Shown: positions 8,536-16,773 of the stretch, in pieces
Layout of the letters: every line of letters starts with the position of its first letter
How positions within the stretch are numbered: position 1 is the stretch's first letter
DNA from: Candidatus Latescibacterota bacterium
GTDB taxonomy: Bacteria > Latescibacterota > UBA2968 > UBA8231
Assembly: GCA_021295675.1 (NCBI GenBank)
Contig: JAGWBY010000018.1
Span: forward strand, 1 to 22,998
Direction: 5' to 3'
DNA: 22,998 nucleotides
Notes under the pieces: generated by a model
What the model saw: the letters and a program-made list of their open reading frames with translations, nothing else
What the model was told of the DNA's origin: nothing
The model's database searches: none
Program-made: the position numbers and the translations under genes

Positions 8536-9336
8536 ATGTTGCGCGCCCTGCTTATCCTTGCCCTGACCCTTCCCGCCTGTAGCCGCGTCCCCGAGTCGCT
8601 GACAGTCGAACTAGCCCCTAACGTGGCGATGGAGTTCATCTACATCCCGCCCGGCACCTTCGCCAGGGGAGCAGCCCCAGGCGAGGAGGGACCGCTCGAC
8701 GACAGCGAGGAACCCCAACACCACGTCGAACTATCGCGCGGATTCTACCTCGCCAAATACGAGCTTACTCAGGCCCAATGGCGCGCCGTCGTCGGCACCC
8801 AGCCGTGGCGGCGACGTCAGTACGTCAAAGAAGGAGCGCAACACCCGGCCACCTACATCTCGTGGATCGAAGCCGCACATTTCATCCAGCGGCTCAATAA
8901 AAAGGCCGGCAAAACGCTCTACCGCTTTCCCACTGAAGCCGAATGGGAATACGCCTGCCGCGCCGGGACCACCACGCGCTGGTTCTCCGGCGACGATGAG
9001 CAAACACTAGCCGACTATGCTTGGGTCAGCGGCAACTCCTGGGCAATCGGCGAGAAGTATCCCCATGCCGTTGGCCAGAAGGCACCCAATGCTTGGGGAC
9101 TCTACGATATGCACGGCAATGTCTGGGAGTGGGTCGCCGACTGGGAGGGGCCATACGACGCGGAGAAAAAAATCGATCCCCAAGGCCCGGCCGCAGGCGA
9201 GCGCCGCGTCGGCCGCGGTGGCTCCTTTGGCACCCTGGGGCTGGGCGGGCGTTCGGCCTCGCGCTTTTTTAGCCCTCCCGATGCCCGCAGCCCCGATGTA
9301 GGAGTCCGCATCGCCCGCGAAGTCACAATCGATTAA
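8536..9336 (+). CDS. FGE/SUMF1-fold lipoprotein lacking the catalytic cysteines
   Basis: 266 residues from the ATG at 8536. MLRALLILALTLPAC is a lipoprotein signal with cysteine 15. The rest is the formylglycine-generating-enzyme/sulfatase-modifying fold: IPPGTFARG (37-45), YELTQAQW (75-82), YISWIEAAHF, RFPTEAEWEYACRAGT (130-145), GLYDMHGNVWEWVADW (188-203), RGGSF (227-231) and a terminal PDVGVRIAR. True FGE has a cysteine pair in the segment after the RGGS motif; here FGTLGLGGRSASRFF has none, so oxidase activity on sulfatases is unlikely and a ligand-binding or structural role is inferred. The frame extends to a TTG at 8500, but the ATG is the natural lipoprotein start. It lies 39 bases after the CRTAC1-type gene and is probably co-transcribed with it. 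Its stop overlaps the stop of the convergent gene. Confidence 0.88.
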   Translation: MLRALLILALTLPACSRVPESLTVELAPNVAMEFIYIPPGTFARGAAPGEEGPLDDSEEPQHHVELSRGFYLAKYELTQAQWRAVVGTQPWRRRQYVKEGAQHPATYISWIEAAHFIQRLNKKAGKTLYRFPTEAEWEYACRAGTTTRWFSGDDEQTLADYAWVSGNSWAIGEKYPHAVGQKAPNAWGLYDMHGNVWEWVADWEGPYDAEKKIDPQGPAAGERRVGRGGSFGTLGLGGRSASRFFSPPDARSPDVGVRIAREVTID

Positions 9337-10925
9337 TAGCGTCGATTTTTGAGAATCAATATCGACGGCCCCCGCCGCCAACGCGCTTCTAGCTCAGCCG
9401 ACACATTGGACCAACCCATGGCAAAAGAGCCGAGGACAATGTCCTCGTCGCCGTCGAGGTCCACGTCGCCCACATCCATCGTTAGCCAGCGGCCCGCTAG
9501 CACCTCGTCGAACGTCGAGGGTGCAAACTGCATTCCGCCCTCGTTGCGCAAGTACACGAAGGCTTCTGCGGGCGCAGCCGCGTAATCGGCGAAAAAACCG
9601 ATCGCGGCTATATCGAAATCTCCATCTCCGTCGAAGTCAGCGGCCTGCGCCTTGTAGGCCCCGTTGAGCGGAAAGAAATAGGCCTCTGCAAAGCGATTGC
9701 GGCCGTCGTTGAGATAGAGCCGGACCCCGTGGTACGGTTTGAGTAGCAGCGCGTAGTCGGCATTGTCGCCGTTGGCCGTGAGCAGATCGAGGTCCCCATC
9801 CCCGTCAAAATCCACCAGACTCAGATGGGCCGCCCCGTAGGAAGGCGGCCACTGCACCACATAAGATTCCGCAAAGGTGCCGTCGCCGCGATTGTAATAA
9901 ATAAACACGCCTTCGCGCGCTTGCCCCATTAAAGCGATGATGTCCGGGCGGCCGTCGCCGTTGAAATCGCGCACGTAGTGGCTGATCGCCCCGGGGTACT
10001 GGTTGAGCCAGCGCTCCTCGTAGCCCCCCTCTTCCTTCGCAGTGAAATAGGACAGATGCCCCAACCGGTTGCCGAACTCGGAGACGACGATCTCCTCCGC
10101 CCCGTCGCCGTCCAGATCGGCAAACGAAGTAGCAACTGGCCGCGACAGCTCCCTCAGCACCCGTTTGCCGACCTGTAAAAAGGCATCGCCCTCCTTAGCC
10201 ACGGCCATCAACTGGCCTTGCGGATCGTCCGACGGGAACGGCGAGCCGATTGAAGTAACCCAGATAGTCCCTTCGCGCCAGTCGATATCAGTCGGGGTTA
10301 GGTTGAGCCTCAGCTTCTGCACGAGCTGACCCTGACCGTCGAGGATCGCCACCGAGCGCTCGCGCGAGTCCCCTGCGTAAATTCGCCCCTCATGGATCGC
10401 CACGAGCGTCGTAAAGGGACTTTCGACGCGATACTCCGGTATCAAGACATCAAATTGCCCCAAGTCGCGGCCGATCTCGGTCCGCATACCTTGGGGCGAG
10501 AGCTGTTCCGGCGCGGCCTGCAGATAGTATTCGACAATCGGTGCCCAAGCATTCGCGGGGATCAACGGCTCTTGGGGATAGATACCCGGCTGCTCGTCCT
10601 CCCGCTGATATTTCTTAGGCGGCAAACCCGCCTGTTCCTGTGGCAAACCGAGGATTTTGGCCAATGTCGGCAGCACCCACTCGCGCAACGTCGTCCGGTC
10701 CAGCAGCTCAGGCTCGGCGAAGACGTGGCAACTCTGGCAGTACAACTTGGCCAGACGGCGTCCCTCGCTATCGGTGGAATCGGGCGATTGAAATTGCAGG
10801 GTGTGGATCAGTTCGGGATCGATGGCAGCAGGTGGCCGTCGTACGGAATCTGTGTCCGTCCCTTGGCAGCCGCATAGCACGAGAATCAGACAGACTATCC
10901 GCGTCAAAACCATGCTCGTCACCAT
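9333..10925 (-). CDS. FG-GAP repeat lipoprotein with N-terminal CxxCH heme-type motif
   Basis: 530 residues from the ATG at 10925, which shares one base with the previous stop (TGATG), so translational coupling is likely. The signal ends at VLCGC with lipidated cysteine 20. Residues 60-150 look like a small cytochrome c domain: LYCQSCHVFAEPELLD puts C63, C66 and H67 in a CxxCH motif, followed by EWVLPTLAKILG and the closing helix WAPIVEYYLQAAP. A methionine axial ligand is not obvious. The remainder is a beta-propeller-like run with FADLDGDGAEEIVVSEFG, VRDFNGDGRPDIIAL, LVDFDGDGDLDLLTANGD, AADFDGDGDFDIAAIG and VGDVDLDGDEDIVLGS. Unlike the CRTAC1-type proteins it has no ASPIC/UnbV ending. Redox or electron-transfer function is inferred from the motif alone. 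It is the last gene of the long minus-strand run. Confidence 0.88.
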   Translation of the reverse strand: MVTSMVLTRIVCLILVLCGCQGTDTDSVRRPPAAIDPELIHTLQFQSPDSTDSEGRRLAKLYCQSCHVFAEPELLDRTTLREWVLPTLAKILGLPQEQAGLPPKKYQREDEQPGIYPQEPLIPANAWAPIVEYYLQAAPEQLSPQGMRTEIGRDLGQFDVLIPEYRVESPFTTLVAIHEGRIYAGDSRERSVAILDGQGQLVQKLRLNLTPTDIDWREGTIWVTSIGSPFPSDDPQGQLMAVAKEGDAFLQVGKRVLRELSRPVATSFADLDGDGAEEIVVSEFGNRLGHLSYFTAKEEGGYEERWLNQYPGAISHYVRDFNGDGRPDIIALMGQAREGVFIYYNRGDGTFAESYVVQWPPSYGAAHLSLVDFDGDGDLDLLTANGDNADYALLLKPYHGVRLYLNDGRNRFAEAYFFPLNGAYKAQAADFDGDGDFDIAAIGFFADYAAAPAEAFVYLRNEGGMQFAPSTFDEVLAGRWLTMDVGDVDLDGDEDIVLGSFAMGWSNVSAELEARWRRGPSILILKNRRY

Positions 10926-13528
10926 CAATAGGTTACGGCAATAGTATGCAAGACCTCCCCGGCCCCGACGCGTGCCCCTTGGGTGTCGGTATCCACCCGC
11001 AGGCGCACCACATACACTCCCGGTGCGACCACCGCTCCCAACTCATCCCGGCCATCCCACCCAACTCCGTACGTCCCTGTACTCACCCTGCGCTGCTCGA
11101 CCAACCTCCGCACCAGCCGACCGCTCAAATCGTAGATTAGCACCTCCACCGGACTGTCATCACCCACCTTGATCACCTTGAAATGGAACGACGCCTGATC
11201 GTTGACCCCATCCCCATTGGGGGTGAAGACATCCGGTATCACCACGTCCTCCAACAATGATCGGCTCTGCAATGCGCCCCTCAAGGTCGTGGTGTTACTG
11301 CTCACTGCCCCTACTGCGTCTCCCGAATCGACCCGCTGCCAATTCCATTCCTCCGAGGTGCTGTTCTGTAGCGATGCTTGCAACACCGCTCCGGCCGAAA
11401 AAAGCGCCGTGGTGAAGTCAAGCCGCAACATCTCGACCCCTGACTCCGGGCTGATGAGCGGAAAAGTCAAGCGCAGGCTGTCGCCGCCCGTCGCTACAAC
11501 CTCGACATCGGCTATCGCCAGCCCGTCCATATCGCGGCCGGCCAGCACCTCGCCCGCACCGGCGTACAGACCATCAAACCCAAGCGTCATGTCCGCCGGT
11601 GCCACCAGCAGAAGCTCGTCAAAACCGGGATCACGGGGGGCGAAGTTCGGCCGCACAAAGAGCGAAAAGCGCTGCTCTTGCCCCAGCGTCTCTACCACCG
11701 CCGGTGCCACCTCTCCGGTCAGGCTCTGCGCCACCGGATGCGTAAAATTGAGCCGGATCGAACGCAAGGTCGCGCTCACTGAAGGAGCGTCCGACAACAG
11801 AGTTGCCCGGATCTCTAAAAACTCGCGCGGCGACGGCGAAGTAATCGGGCTGCCGCTGGGATCTTCGCCCGGCTGGCTCCAGTCGCTCCAATCCCCGCCT
11901 ACTACTTCCTCGGCGATAATATCCCCCTTGAATATCGACAGCAGCTTATCGTACTGGTCTTTGCTCACTTCGGTGCCGTCTTTTTTAAAATAGCGCAAGT
12001 TCTCGGCCAGCTCGTTGCCGGTGCGCGTTTGCACCAGCACACTCGTGCCCGGCGGCACATCTGCGTCCCATTCGATTGAGACCAAATTGCGGCTGCCACC
12101 CAGTCGCACCAGATCCGAAGTCAGGCTTACCTCCGACATAAACCCTTCCCCGTAGAGCTGCAACTCGGACGGATCGGCCAGAATGGCCGCACCGCTATTG
12201 CCTACCCCGCGCACAATCTGATTCCACACGAAGCGAAAAAAACGCGCCCTTAAGGGGCTAAAGTTGTTGCCCATTACGCTTTGGGTGCCAATCGTGCTGG
12301 CACTGAGGACTTCCGCACCACTCACTGCGGCCGCGGAAGTCCACTTGAGGCTGCCGTCTGCCTCGCGCTCGCCATTGGAGAAATCCAGTCTATAACCCTC
12401 AAAATTGCGCTGGCGCGCGCCCAAGGCCATGCGGAAAGCGTCGATCCAGAACGAGGCTCCCATATCGAAAAACACCTCGCCCTCTGGTCTCTTTAATTGC
12501 CCGGGAGAGAAGATAAAAATCACCTCGCTGAAGCTGAGCACATCGCCGTCGAATAGGCTCGCCAGTGCCAGCGATTGGGTCGAGGTGACCATGCCCCCGC
12601 GCTCGACCGTATTGATCAGGATCTCGTCGCCCTCGGCCCACACTTCCAACTCGGCTAGGCGCGGCCTCTCGCGCACGAAATAGCGCACCGGGCCTTGCCG
12701 CGATGCTTCGAGCCGGTCATAGACCTCCTTTTTGACCGCGGCCTCATTGCCATTCGGCAGTAGCTTGTGGTAGAGAATCGCGCCCCGGTCTGCCTCTGGT
12801 AAGGCTTCGTACTCGTCGCGACTGATCTCCCTCCCCTCGGCAAAATCACTACCGGTCGCGATCACCTGCACGAAGCGCAGGCCCATACCTGTAAACTCTT
12901 CTGCGTAATCCAGCTCAATCTCAAAGAGCCGCTGTTGCTTGTTGGGCACCAAGGTGCGCGCCACGCGTCTGAATTCCGGCGTCTCGGAACGGCTGTTGCC
13001 CTTGGGTTGGCGGCCTTCCGAAACCAGCACATCAAACTGCAAGAAGGGGTCGCCTAGCGCTTCATCGACGAACTTGAGCACGATCTTGCGGGCCATGACG
13101 AAGCGGCCCAGATCGACGATGAACCACCACTGCGTCGCCAAGTCGATGCCTAACTCGAGCGCGTCAGGTTCCCAATAGGTCTCCATATCTCCGTCAAATA
13201 GGGCCAGTACACCCGGCGCATTGGAGCCGGCGCGGATGCCGTCGCTGAGTCCAATATCGGCCGCGTCTTTTTTGATATAATTGGGAGGATTCAGGCGCAA
13301 GAATTCGCGGGCGTTCTCCACGGCATTGATATTCTTGCGCAGCCGCCGTGGCCGAACTTCGCCGCCAGCCCCGATGTCTAGGGTACCCGCTCCGAAAGAC
13401 CAGTTTTGCCAGTGCTGCCGACTATTGACTACGACCTGGTCGGCGGTGACGCGATGGCCCGCTCCTTGAGCACTGGCGCACACCGTGCCCAACAACAAGG
13501 CGCAGGCAAAAGTCCAAATGGTCTTCAT
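10925..13528 (-). CDS. Secreted discoidin-like protein with FlgD-like C-terminal domain (family A)
   Basis: 867 residues with a Sec signal MKTIWTFACALLLGTVCASA, probably cut after residue 20. Two discoidin (F5/8 C)-like modules are visible: LALFDGDMETYWEP with FIVDLGRFVMARKIVLKF (108-153), and LASLFDGD with FFDMGASFWIDAFRM (322-367). A middle segment has PPGTSVLVQTRTG (492-504) and DWSDWSQP. The end is a beta-sandwich of FlgD-Ig or gliding-motility C-terminal type: VFTPNGDGVND (767-777), VEVLIYDLSGRLVRRLVEQ, GWDGRDELGAVVAPGVYVVRL, finishing IAVTY. The discoidin parts suggest carbohydrate or surface binding; the C-terminal domain is likely a sorting or anchoring module. It follows its family B neighbour after ten bases, with AGAGGT before the ATG, and precedes the CxxCH lipoprotein with a one-base overlap. 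No enzyme motif was found. Confidence 0.85.
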   Translation of the reverse strand: MKTIWTFACALLLGTVCASAQGAGHRVTADQVVVNSRQHWQNWSFGAGTLDIGAGGEVRPRRLRKNINAVENAREFLRLNPPNYIKKDAADIGLSDGIRAGSNAPGVLALFDGDMETYWEPDALELGIDLATQWWFIVDLGRFVMARKIVLKFVDEALGDPFLQFDVLVSEGRQPKGNSRSETPEFRRVARTLVPNKQQRLFEIELDYAEEFTGMGLRFVQVIATGSDFAEGREISRDEYEALPEADRGAILYHKLLPNGNEAAVKKEVYDRLEASRQGPVRYFVRERPRLAELEVWAEGDEILINTVERGGMVTSTQSLALASLFDGDVLSFSEVIFIFSPGQLKRPEGEVFFDMGASFWIDAFRMALGARQRNFEGYRLDFSNGEREADGSLKWTSAAAVSGAEVLSASTIGTQSVMGNNFSPLRARFFRFVWNQIVRGVGNSGAAILADPSELQLYGEGFMSEVSLTSDLVRLGGSRNLVSIEWDADVPPGTSVLVQTRTGNELAENLRYFKKDGTEVSKDQYDKLLSIFKGDIIAEEVVGGDWSDWSQPGEDPSGSPITSPSPREFLEIRATLLSDAPSVSATLRSIRLNFTHPVAQSLTGEVAPAVVETLGQEQRFSLFVRPNFAPRDPGFDELLLVAPADMTLGFDGLYAGAGEVLAGRDMDGLAIADVEVVATGGDSLRLTFPLISPESGVEMLRLDFTTALFSAGAVLQASLQNSTSEEWNWQRVDSGDAVGAVSSNTTTLRGALQSRSLLEDVVIPDVFTPNGDGVNDQASFHFKVIKVGDDSPVEVLIYDLSGRLVRRLVEQRRVSTGTYGVGWDGRDELGAVVAPGVYVVRLRVDTDTQGARVGAGEVLHTIAVTY

Positions 13529-13538
13529 TGTTCGACCT

Positions 13539-15485
13539 CTAATAAGCCAGCGCGATGACGCGCTGGAGGATTTCTACGCCTCGGTCGCTAGTCACCTTTA
13601 GGCGCAACAGATAACATCCCGGCCCTACTCGCTCCCCACTCGCCAACACCCCACCCCACGCCACGCGAAATCGGCCGCTCTGCGCTGTGCCGCGATGCAC
13701 CACTCCCAAGCGATGGCCCGACAAATCGTACAGATCCAATGCGACTGGCACCGCTCCCAAGAGATTCAACAGCTCGTATTCGATCTGCAACTCGTCGTTG
13801 ACTCCGTCGCCATTGGGCGTAAACACGGGCGAGGCTAGCCTGAGCGCGTTGGCCGCCTTGCGTTTCACTTCGACCAAACCCACGCTCAGCGCATTGCTCT
13901 CGACTAGTGGATCGGCGTCGCCCGCGGTGAGCCGCTGATGCACCTCAAAGGGCCTTTCGCTGTCCGATACCCGGCCGGCGAACATCGTACCGAACTTGAA
14001 CACTTCCACCTGAAAATCTACCTCAACCAGTTCTTCGGTGCGCTGCAAGTCCATGCGCGGGATGCGCAACGCAAAGCCCTCCGCGTCCGAGCGTAGGACG
14101 TCAAAGCCGACCTCCATCTCGCTAATGCGCACCGCGTCAACACTTTTGACCTGCACGGGCGTCTCAACCTCAATAGTGTCAAATCCCAAATCATCCTCTT
14201 CAAATTGAGGCAATACCGCATAGGTAAAGGAAGTCACCTCGCCCGCTTTAACCTGCGCCGGAGCGATCTCGGCTAGCACCTGGGTGGCCACCGGCGGGTC
14301 CGAGACGCTGAACTGTACATAGTCTAGCCGCCCACCCGCCTCCTTGAGCGATTCAAAGTCGGCGCGCAGTTGCACGTAGCGCCTGGGCTGGTCCGCCTGC
14401 ATCACCCCCGTACTGTCCGCAAAATCGTACGCTTGGCTCCACGCTTCCCACTGCTGGGTATCAGGAGTTATCCCAGCCCGCTCGCCTTTGTTGAGCTTGT
14501 TATAGGCTTTGCGCGTCAACACCCTACCCTCGGTGTCGAAGCGACTTTGCTCATCGCCGCGAAAGGTGAAGCGCCAGTAGATGCTGGGCGTCGGCGTGTC
14601 GCCGCTGCGCATAGTCAACGCAACGCGGGCACCCGGCTCAATCACACCCGACCAGCTCAGATCGCCCAGCGACACCGCTCGACCCAGATCAATGACATTG
14701 CTTTGGTAGCCAGCAAAGGGAGCATAACCCGCGCCGTAGAGTTCAAGTTCGGCTAGCTCCCAGATGCCCCGCGTATTCTCAGCTGCCTGAAAGAGCACCT
14801 TCTGTACAGGTTCCGCCGGCAGCTCTAGCTCAATGATGGGATCGGTGTTTTCCCTGATGTCGTAGAGCACGTCAAAAGCGACGACAGACCCCCTACCAAA
14901 ACCTCCCACGCCAGCCTGTAACTCTCGGTGGGGATCTTTGAGTGGATCGCCGTCGCTGATGCCGATGGTAAAGCTCTCCACGAAGCGGTCGTGCAGGTGT
15001 CTTTCGCGGGGATAAAACTTGATCCGCTCGAGAAAAAATAGACCGCCGAGGTCGAAGATCAGACTTTTGTGTTTGGGCCCATGCTGAGCAAAGTGTCCAT
15101 CGCCCAGATAGACCGTATTGGGATCCTCGTCCCAGATAAACCAGTCATCGACATCAGGACCGCCCCAGCCGATCCAAGTCAGGTAGAAGATATCCCCGAG
15201 GAAGTCGGGCTGGGGCAACAGCGGCGTCAGGTTGACCGTTGGGTCGAGTTGGCGCGGTGCGATGTGATTGGGGGTTACTTCGATTAGGTTGGTCTGGCCG
15301 TGCTGATCTTCAACTACGTCGGCCCACGCCAGTTGCACGAATTCCACCCCCTCAAGCGCCGCTAGCTCTGGAGCCGGCAAATCGCTACCCCCGAGCCGGT
15401 AGACCGTCAGCGCGTCGAGAGGGCCGACAATGAACAGCAAAAACCCGCACCATATAGCTAAGGAATCTCTGAGGCGTTGGTGCAT
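13539..15485 (-). CDS. Secreted discoidin-like protein with FlgD-like C-terminal domain (family B, copy 1)
   Basis: 648 residues from the ATG at 15485, which has GGGAG nine bases upstream; the longer frame to 15563 adds a charged tail ahead of the signal peptide and is rejected. The signal ends near GPLDA, and the mature chain opens LTVYRLGG, as in its paralogue at 20381-22342. DPNTVYLGDG and LIFDLGGLFFLERIKFYPR (142-160) form a discoidin-like module; IWELAELELYG (241-251) closes it. Then come TMRSGD, YWRFTFRGDE (303-312), LTRKAYNKLNKGERAGI (323-339) and WEAWSQAYDF. The C-terminal domain has VFTPNGDGVND (554-564), LDLYDLSGHRLG and a final VIALAY. Likely exported and surface-located; binding function inferred. 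It starts 97 bases after the MetE-like gene ends, so it may continue that transcript. Confidence 0.85.
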   Translation of the reverse strand: MHQRLRDSLAIWCGFLLFIVGPLDALTVYRLGGSDLPAPELAALEGVEFVQLAWADVVEDQHGQTNLIEVTPNHIAPRQLDPTVNLTPLLPQPDFLGDIFYLTWIGWGGPDVDDWFIWDEDPNTVYLGDGHFAQHGPKHKSLIFDLGGLFFLERIKFYPRERHLHDRFVESFTIGISDGDPLKDPHRELQAGVGGFGRGSVVAFDVLYDIRENTDPIIELELPAEPVQKVLFQAAENTRGIWELAELELYGAGYAPFAGYQSNVIDLGRAVSLGDLSWSGVIEPGARVALTMRSGDTPTPSIYWRFTFRGDEQSRFDTEGRVLTRKAYNKLNKGERAGITPDTQQWEAWSQAYDFADSTGVMQADQPRRYVQLRADFESLKEAGGRLDYVQFSVSDPPVATQVLAEIAPAQVKAGEVTSFTYAVLPQFEEDDLGFDTIEVETPVQVKSVDAVRISEMEVGFDVLRSDAEGFALRIPRMDLQRTEELVEVDFQVEVFKFGTMFAGRVSDSERPFEVHQRLTAGDADPLVESNALSVGLVEVKRKAANALRLASPVFTPNGDGVNDELQIEYELLNLLGAVPVALDLYDLSGHRLGVVHRGTAQSGRFRVAWGGVLASGERVGPGCYLLRLKVTSDRGVEILQRVIALAY

Positions 15486-15581
15486 GAATGGGTGCTCCCT
15501 ATAAAAACCTTCCTGTGATGAAGAGCGTATCTTGGCCCGATCTCGTTTGATCGCCGTGGCCATCGATGCCCGGCGACAGGC

Positions 15582-16739
15582 TCACCCCCAGAGTTGCTTC
15601 GTCGCCAGCTGTGCACCGGCGGCTATGGCTTGGAACTTGGCCCACACTACGGTCGGATGGACTTCCGGGGTATAGGTAGCCTGGGTCGAAAAGCCGCAAT
15701 CGGTCCCGGCGATCACGTTCTCCCGCCCTACGATGTTGGCGAAGCGGACGATGCGCTCGCAGATGAGTTCGGGGTGCTCGACGATATTGCTCGCGTGCGC
15801 GACCATCCCTGGAATAATCAACTTGCCCTCCGGTAGTTTGACGTCCTCCCAGACGTGGTACTCGTGTTCGTGCCGCGGGTTGGCGGCCTCGAACGAATAG
15901 GCACCGGCGTTCACCTTGAGCATGATCCCCACGATGTCCTTGAGCGCCGCATCGTGGATGCGCGGACCTTCGTTGATCCCGTAGCAAGTATGCAGCCGCA
16001 CCTGCTCGGGGGGAATACCGCGCAAGCTGTGGTTGAGAACCTCGACGGCCAGTTCGATCTTCCGCAGGCGGTCGGCGAGGCTCAAGCTCCCGTCGCCGCG
16101 GACCACTGTCATCCAGGGATCGTCGATCTGCACGATAAAGCCCGCATCGACGATCGCCTTATACTCCGTGCGCATCGCCTCGCCGACCGCCTGAAGGTAC
16201 TCCTCCTCGGTCGGATAATACTCGTTTCCGCCGACCCCACCCGGAGCCACCGCGGGCATAAAGACATCTACCTTGTCCACTCCCGCGACGGCGGCTTTGA
16301 GGTTTGCGATGTCCTTGTTCAGGGCATCAATCCCCTTATAACTGACGGGGCCGATGCACACAACGGGGTTTATTTTGGCGACGGCACCCCCGTGCATGGC
16401 CTCGCCAAAGTAGCGCTCGTAATACTCCGGGAAAGTGGCCACCTCCTGCGAAAATTCAGCGGAGTCGATCGCGCCCGGTCTCGCTTCATAACCGGCCAAC
16501 CGCTCGCTCACGTACGTCGAGAAACCGAGCTTACTCTGCTCGCCGTCGGTGACAATGTCGATGCCGCTCTCGACCTGCTTGCCGACAACTTCAGCCACGG
16601 CGGCCGAAATTCGCCGAGCATAGTCCTCCTCGGTGTAGGATGCGCCGTTGACTTTGGCTTTCATCAGGTCGAGCAGATCCACCGGACGTGCCAAGCTGCC
16701 AACGTGGGTAGTCAAGATGCGATCGGTACTGCGCTCCAT
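15582..16739 (-). CDS. Standalone MetE-like (cobalamin-independent methionine synthase C-terminal) methyltransferase
   Basis: 385 residues, about half of a full MetE, corresponding to the C-terminal catalytic barrel only. Family motifs are THVGSLARP (11-19), DIVTDGEQSKLGF (61-73), IDDPWM (205-210), HTCYG (250-254), FEAANPRHE (283-291) and GTDCGF (345-350). His250, Cys252, Glu284 and Cys348 match the zinc ligands of E. coli MetE (His641, Cys643, Glu665, Cys726), so zinc-dependent thiol methyl or alkyl transfer is credible. Without the N-terminal barrel the methyl donor need not be methyltetrahydrofolate; standalone proteins of this shape include folate-independent methionine synthases and other thiol alkyltransferases. 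The ATG at 16739 has AGGAGA seven bases upstream. It is the last gene of the SDR to Gfo/Idh/MocA block, which suggests a catabolic role such as taking methyl groups from a methylated substrate. The exact reaction is unknown. Confidence 0.87.
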   Translation of the reverse strand: MERSTDRILTTHVGSLARPVDLLDLMKAKVNGASYTEEDYARRISAAVAEVVGKQVESGIDIVTDGEQSKLGFSTYVSERLAGYEARPGAIDSAEFSQEVATFPEYYERYFGEAMHGGAVAKINPVVCIGPVSYKGIDALNKDIANLKAAVAGVDKVDVFMPAVAPGGVGGNEYYPTEEEYLQAVGEAMRTEYKAIVDAGFIVQIDDPWMTVVRGDGSLSLADRLRKIELAVEVLNHSLRGIPPEQVRLHTCYGINEGPRIHDAALKDIVGIMLKVNAGAYSFEAANPRHEHEYHVWEDVKLPEGKLIIPGMVAHASNIVEHPELICERIVRFANIVGRENVIAGTDCGFSTQATYTPEVHPTVVWAKFQAIAAGAQLATKQLWG

Positions 16740-16773
16740 AGTTGCGTCTCCTTGCTCCCCGTATAATAAATCT

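Noticed and set aside
8536..9336. A functional sulfatase-activating formylglycine-generating enzyme
   Set aside because: The catalytic cysteines are absent and no sulfatase gene lies in the window; only the fold is supported.
15486..15581. A promoter or terminator between the MetE-like gene and family B copy 1
   Set aside because: I see no convincing stem with a T-run or a clear promoter box in these 96 bases; read-through from upstream is equally possible.
15855..16766. A 303-codon plus-strand open frame
   Set aside because: It is antisense to the MetE-like gene, which has complete family motifs and a good ribosome site; the plus-strand translation shows no family pattern.
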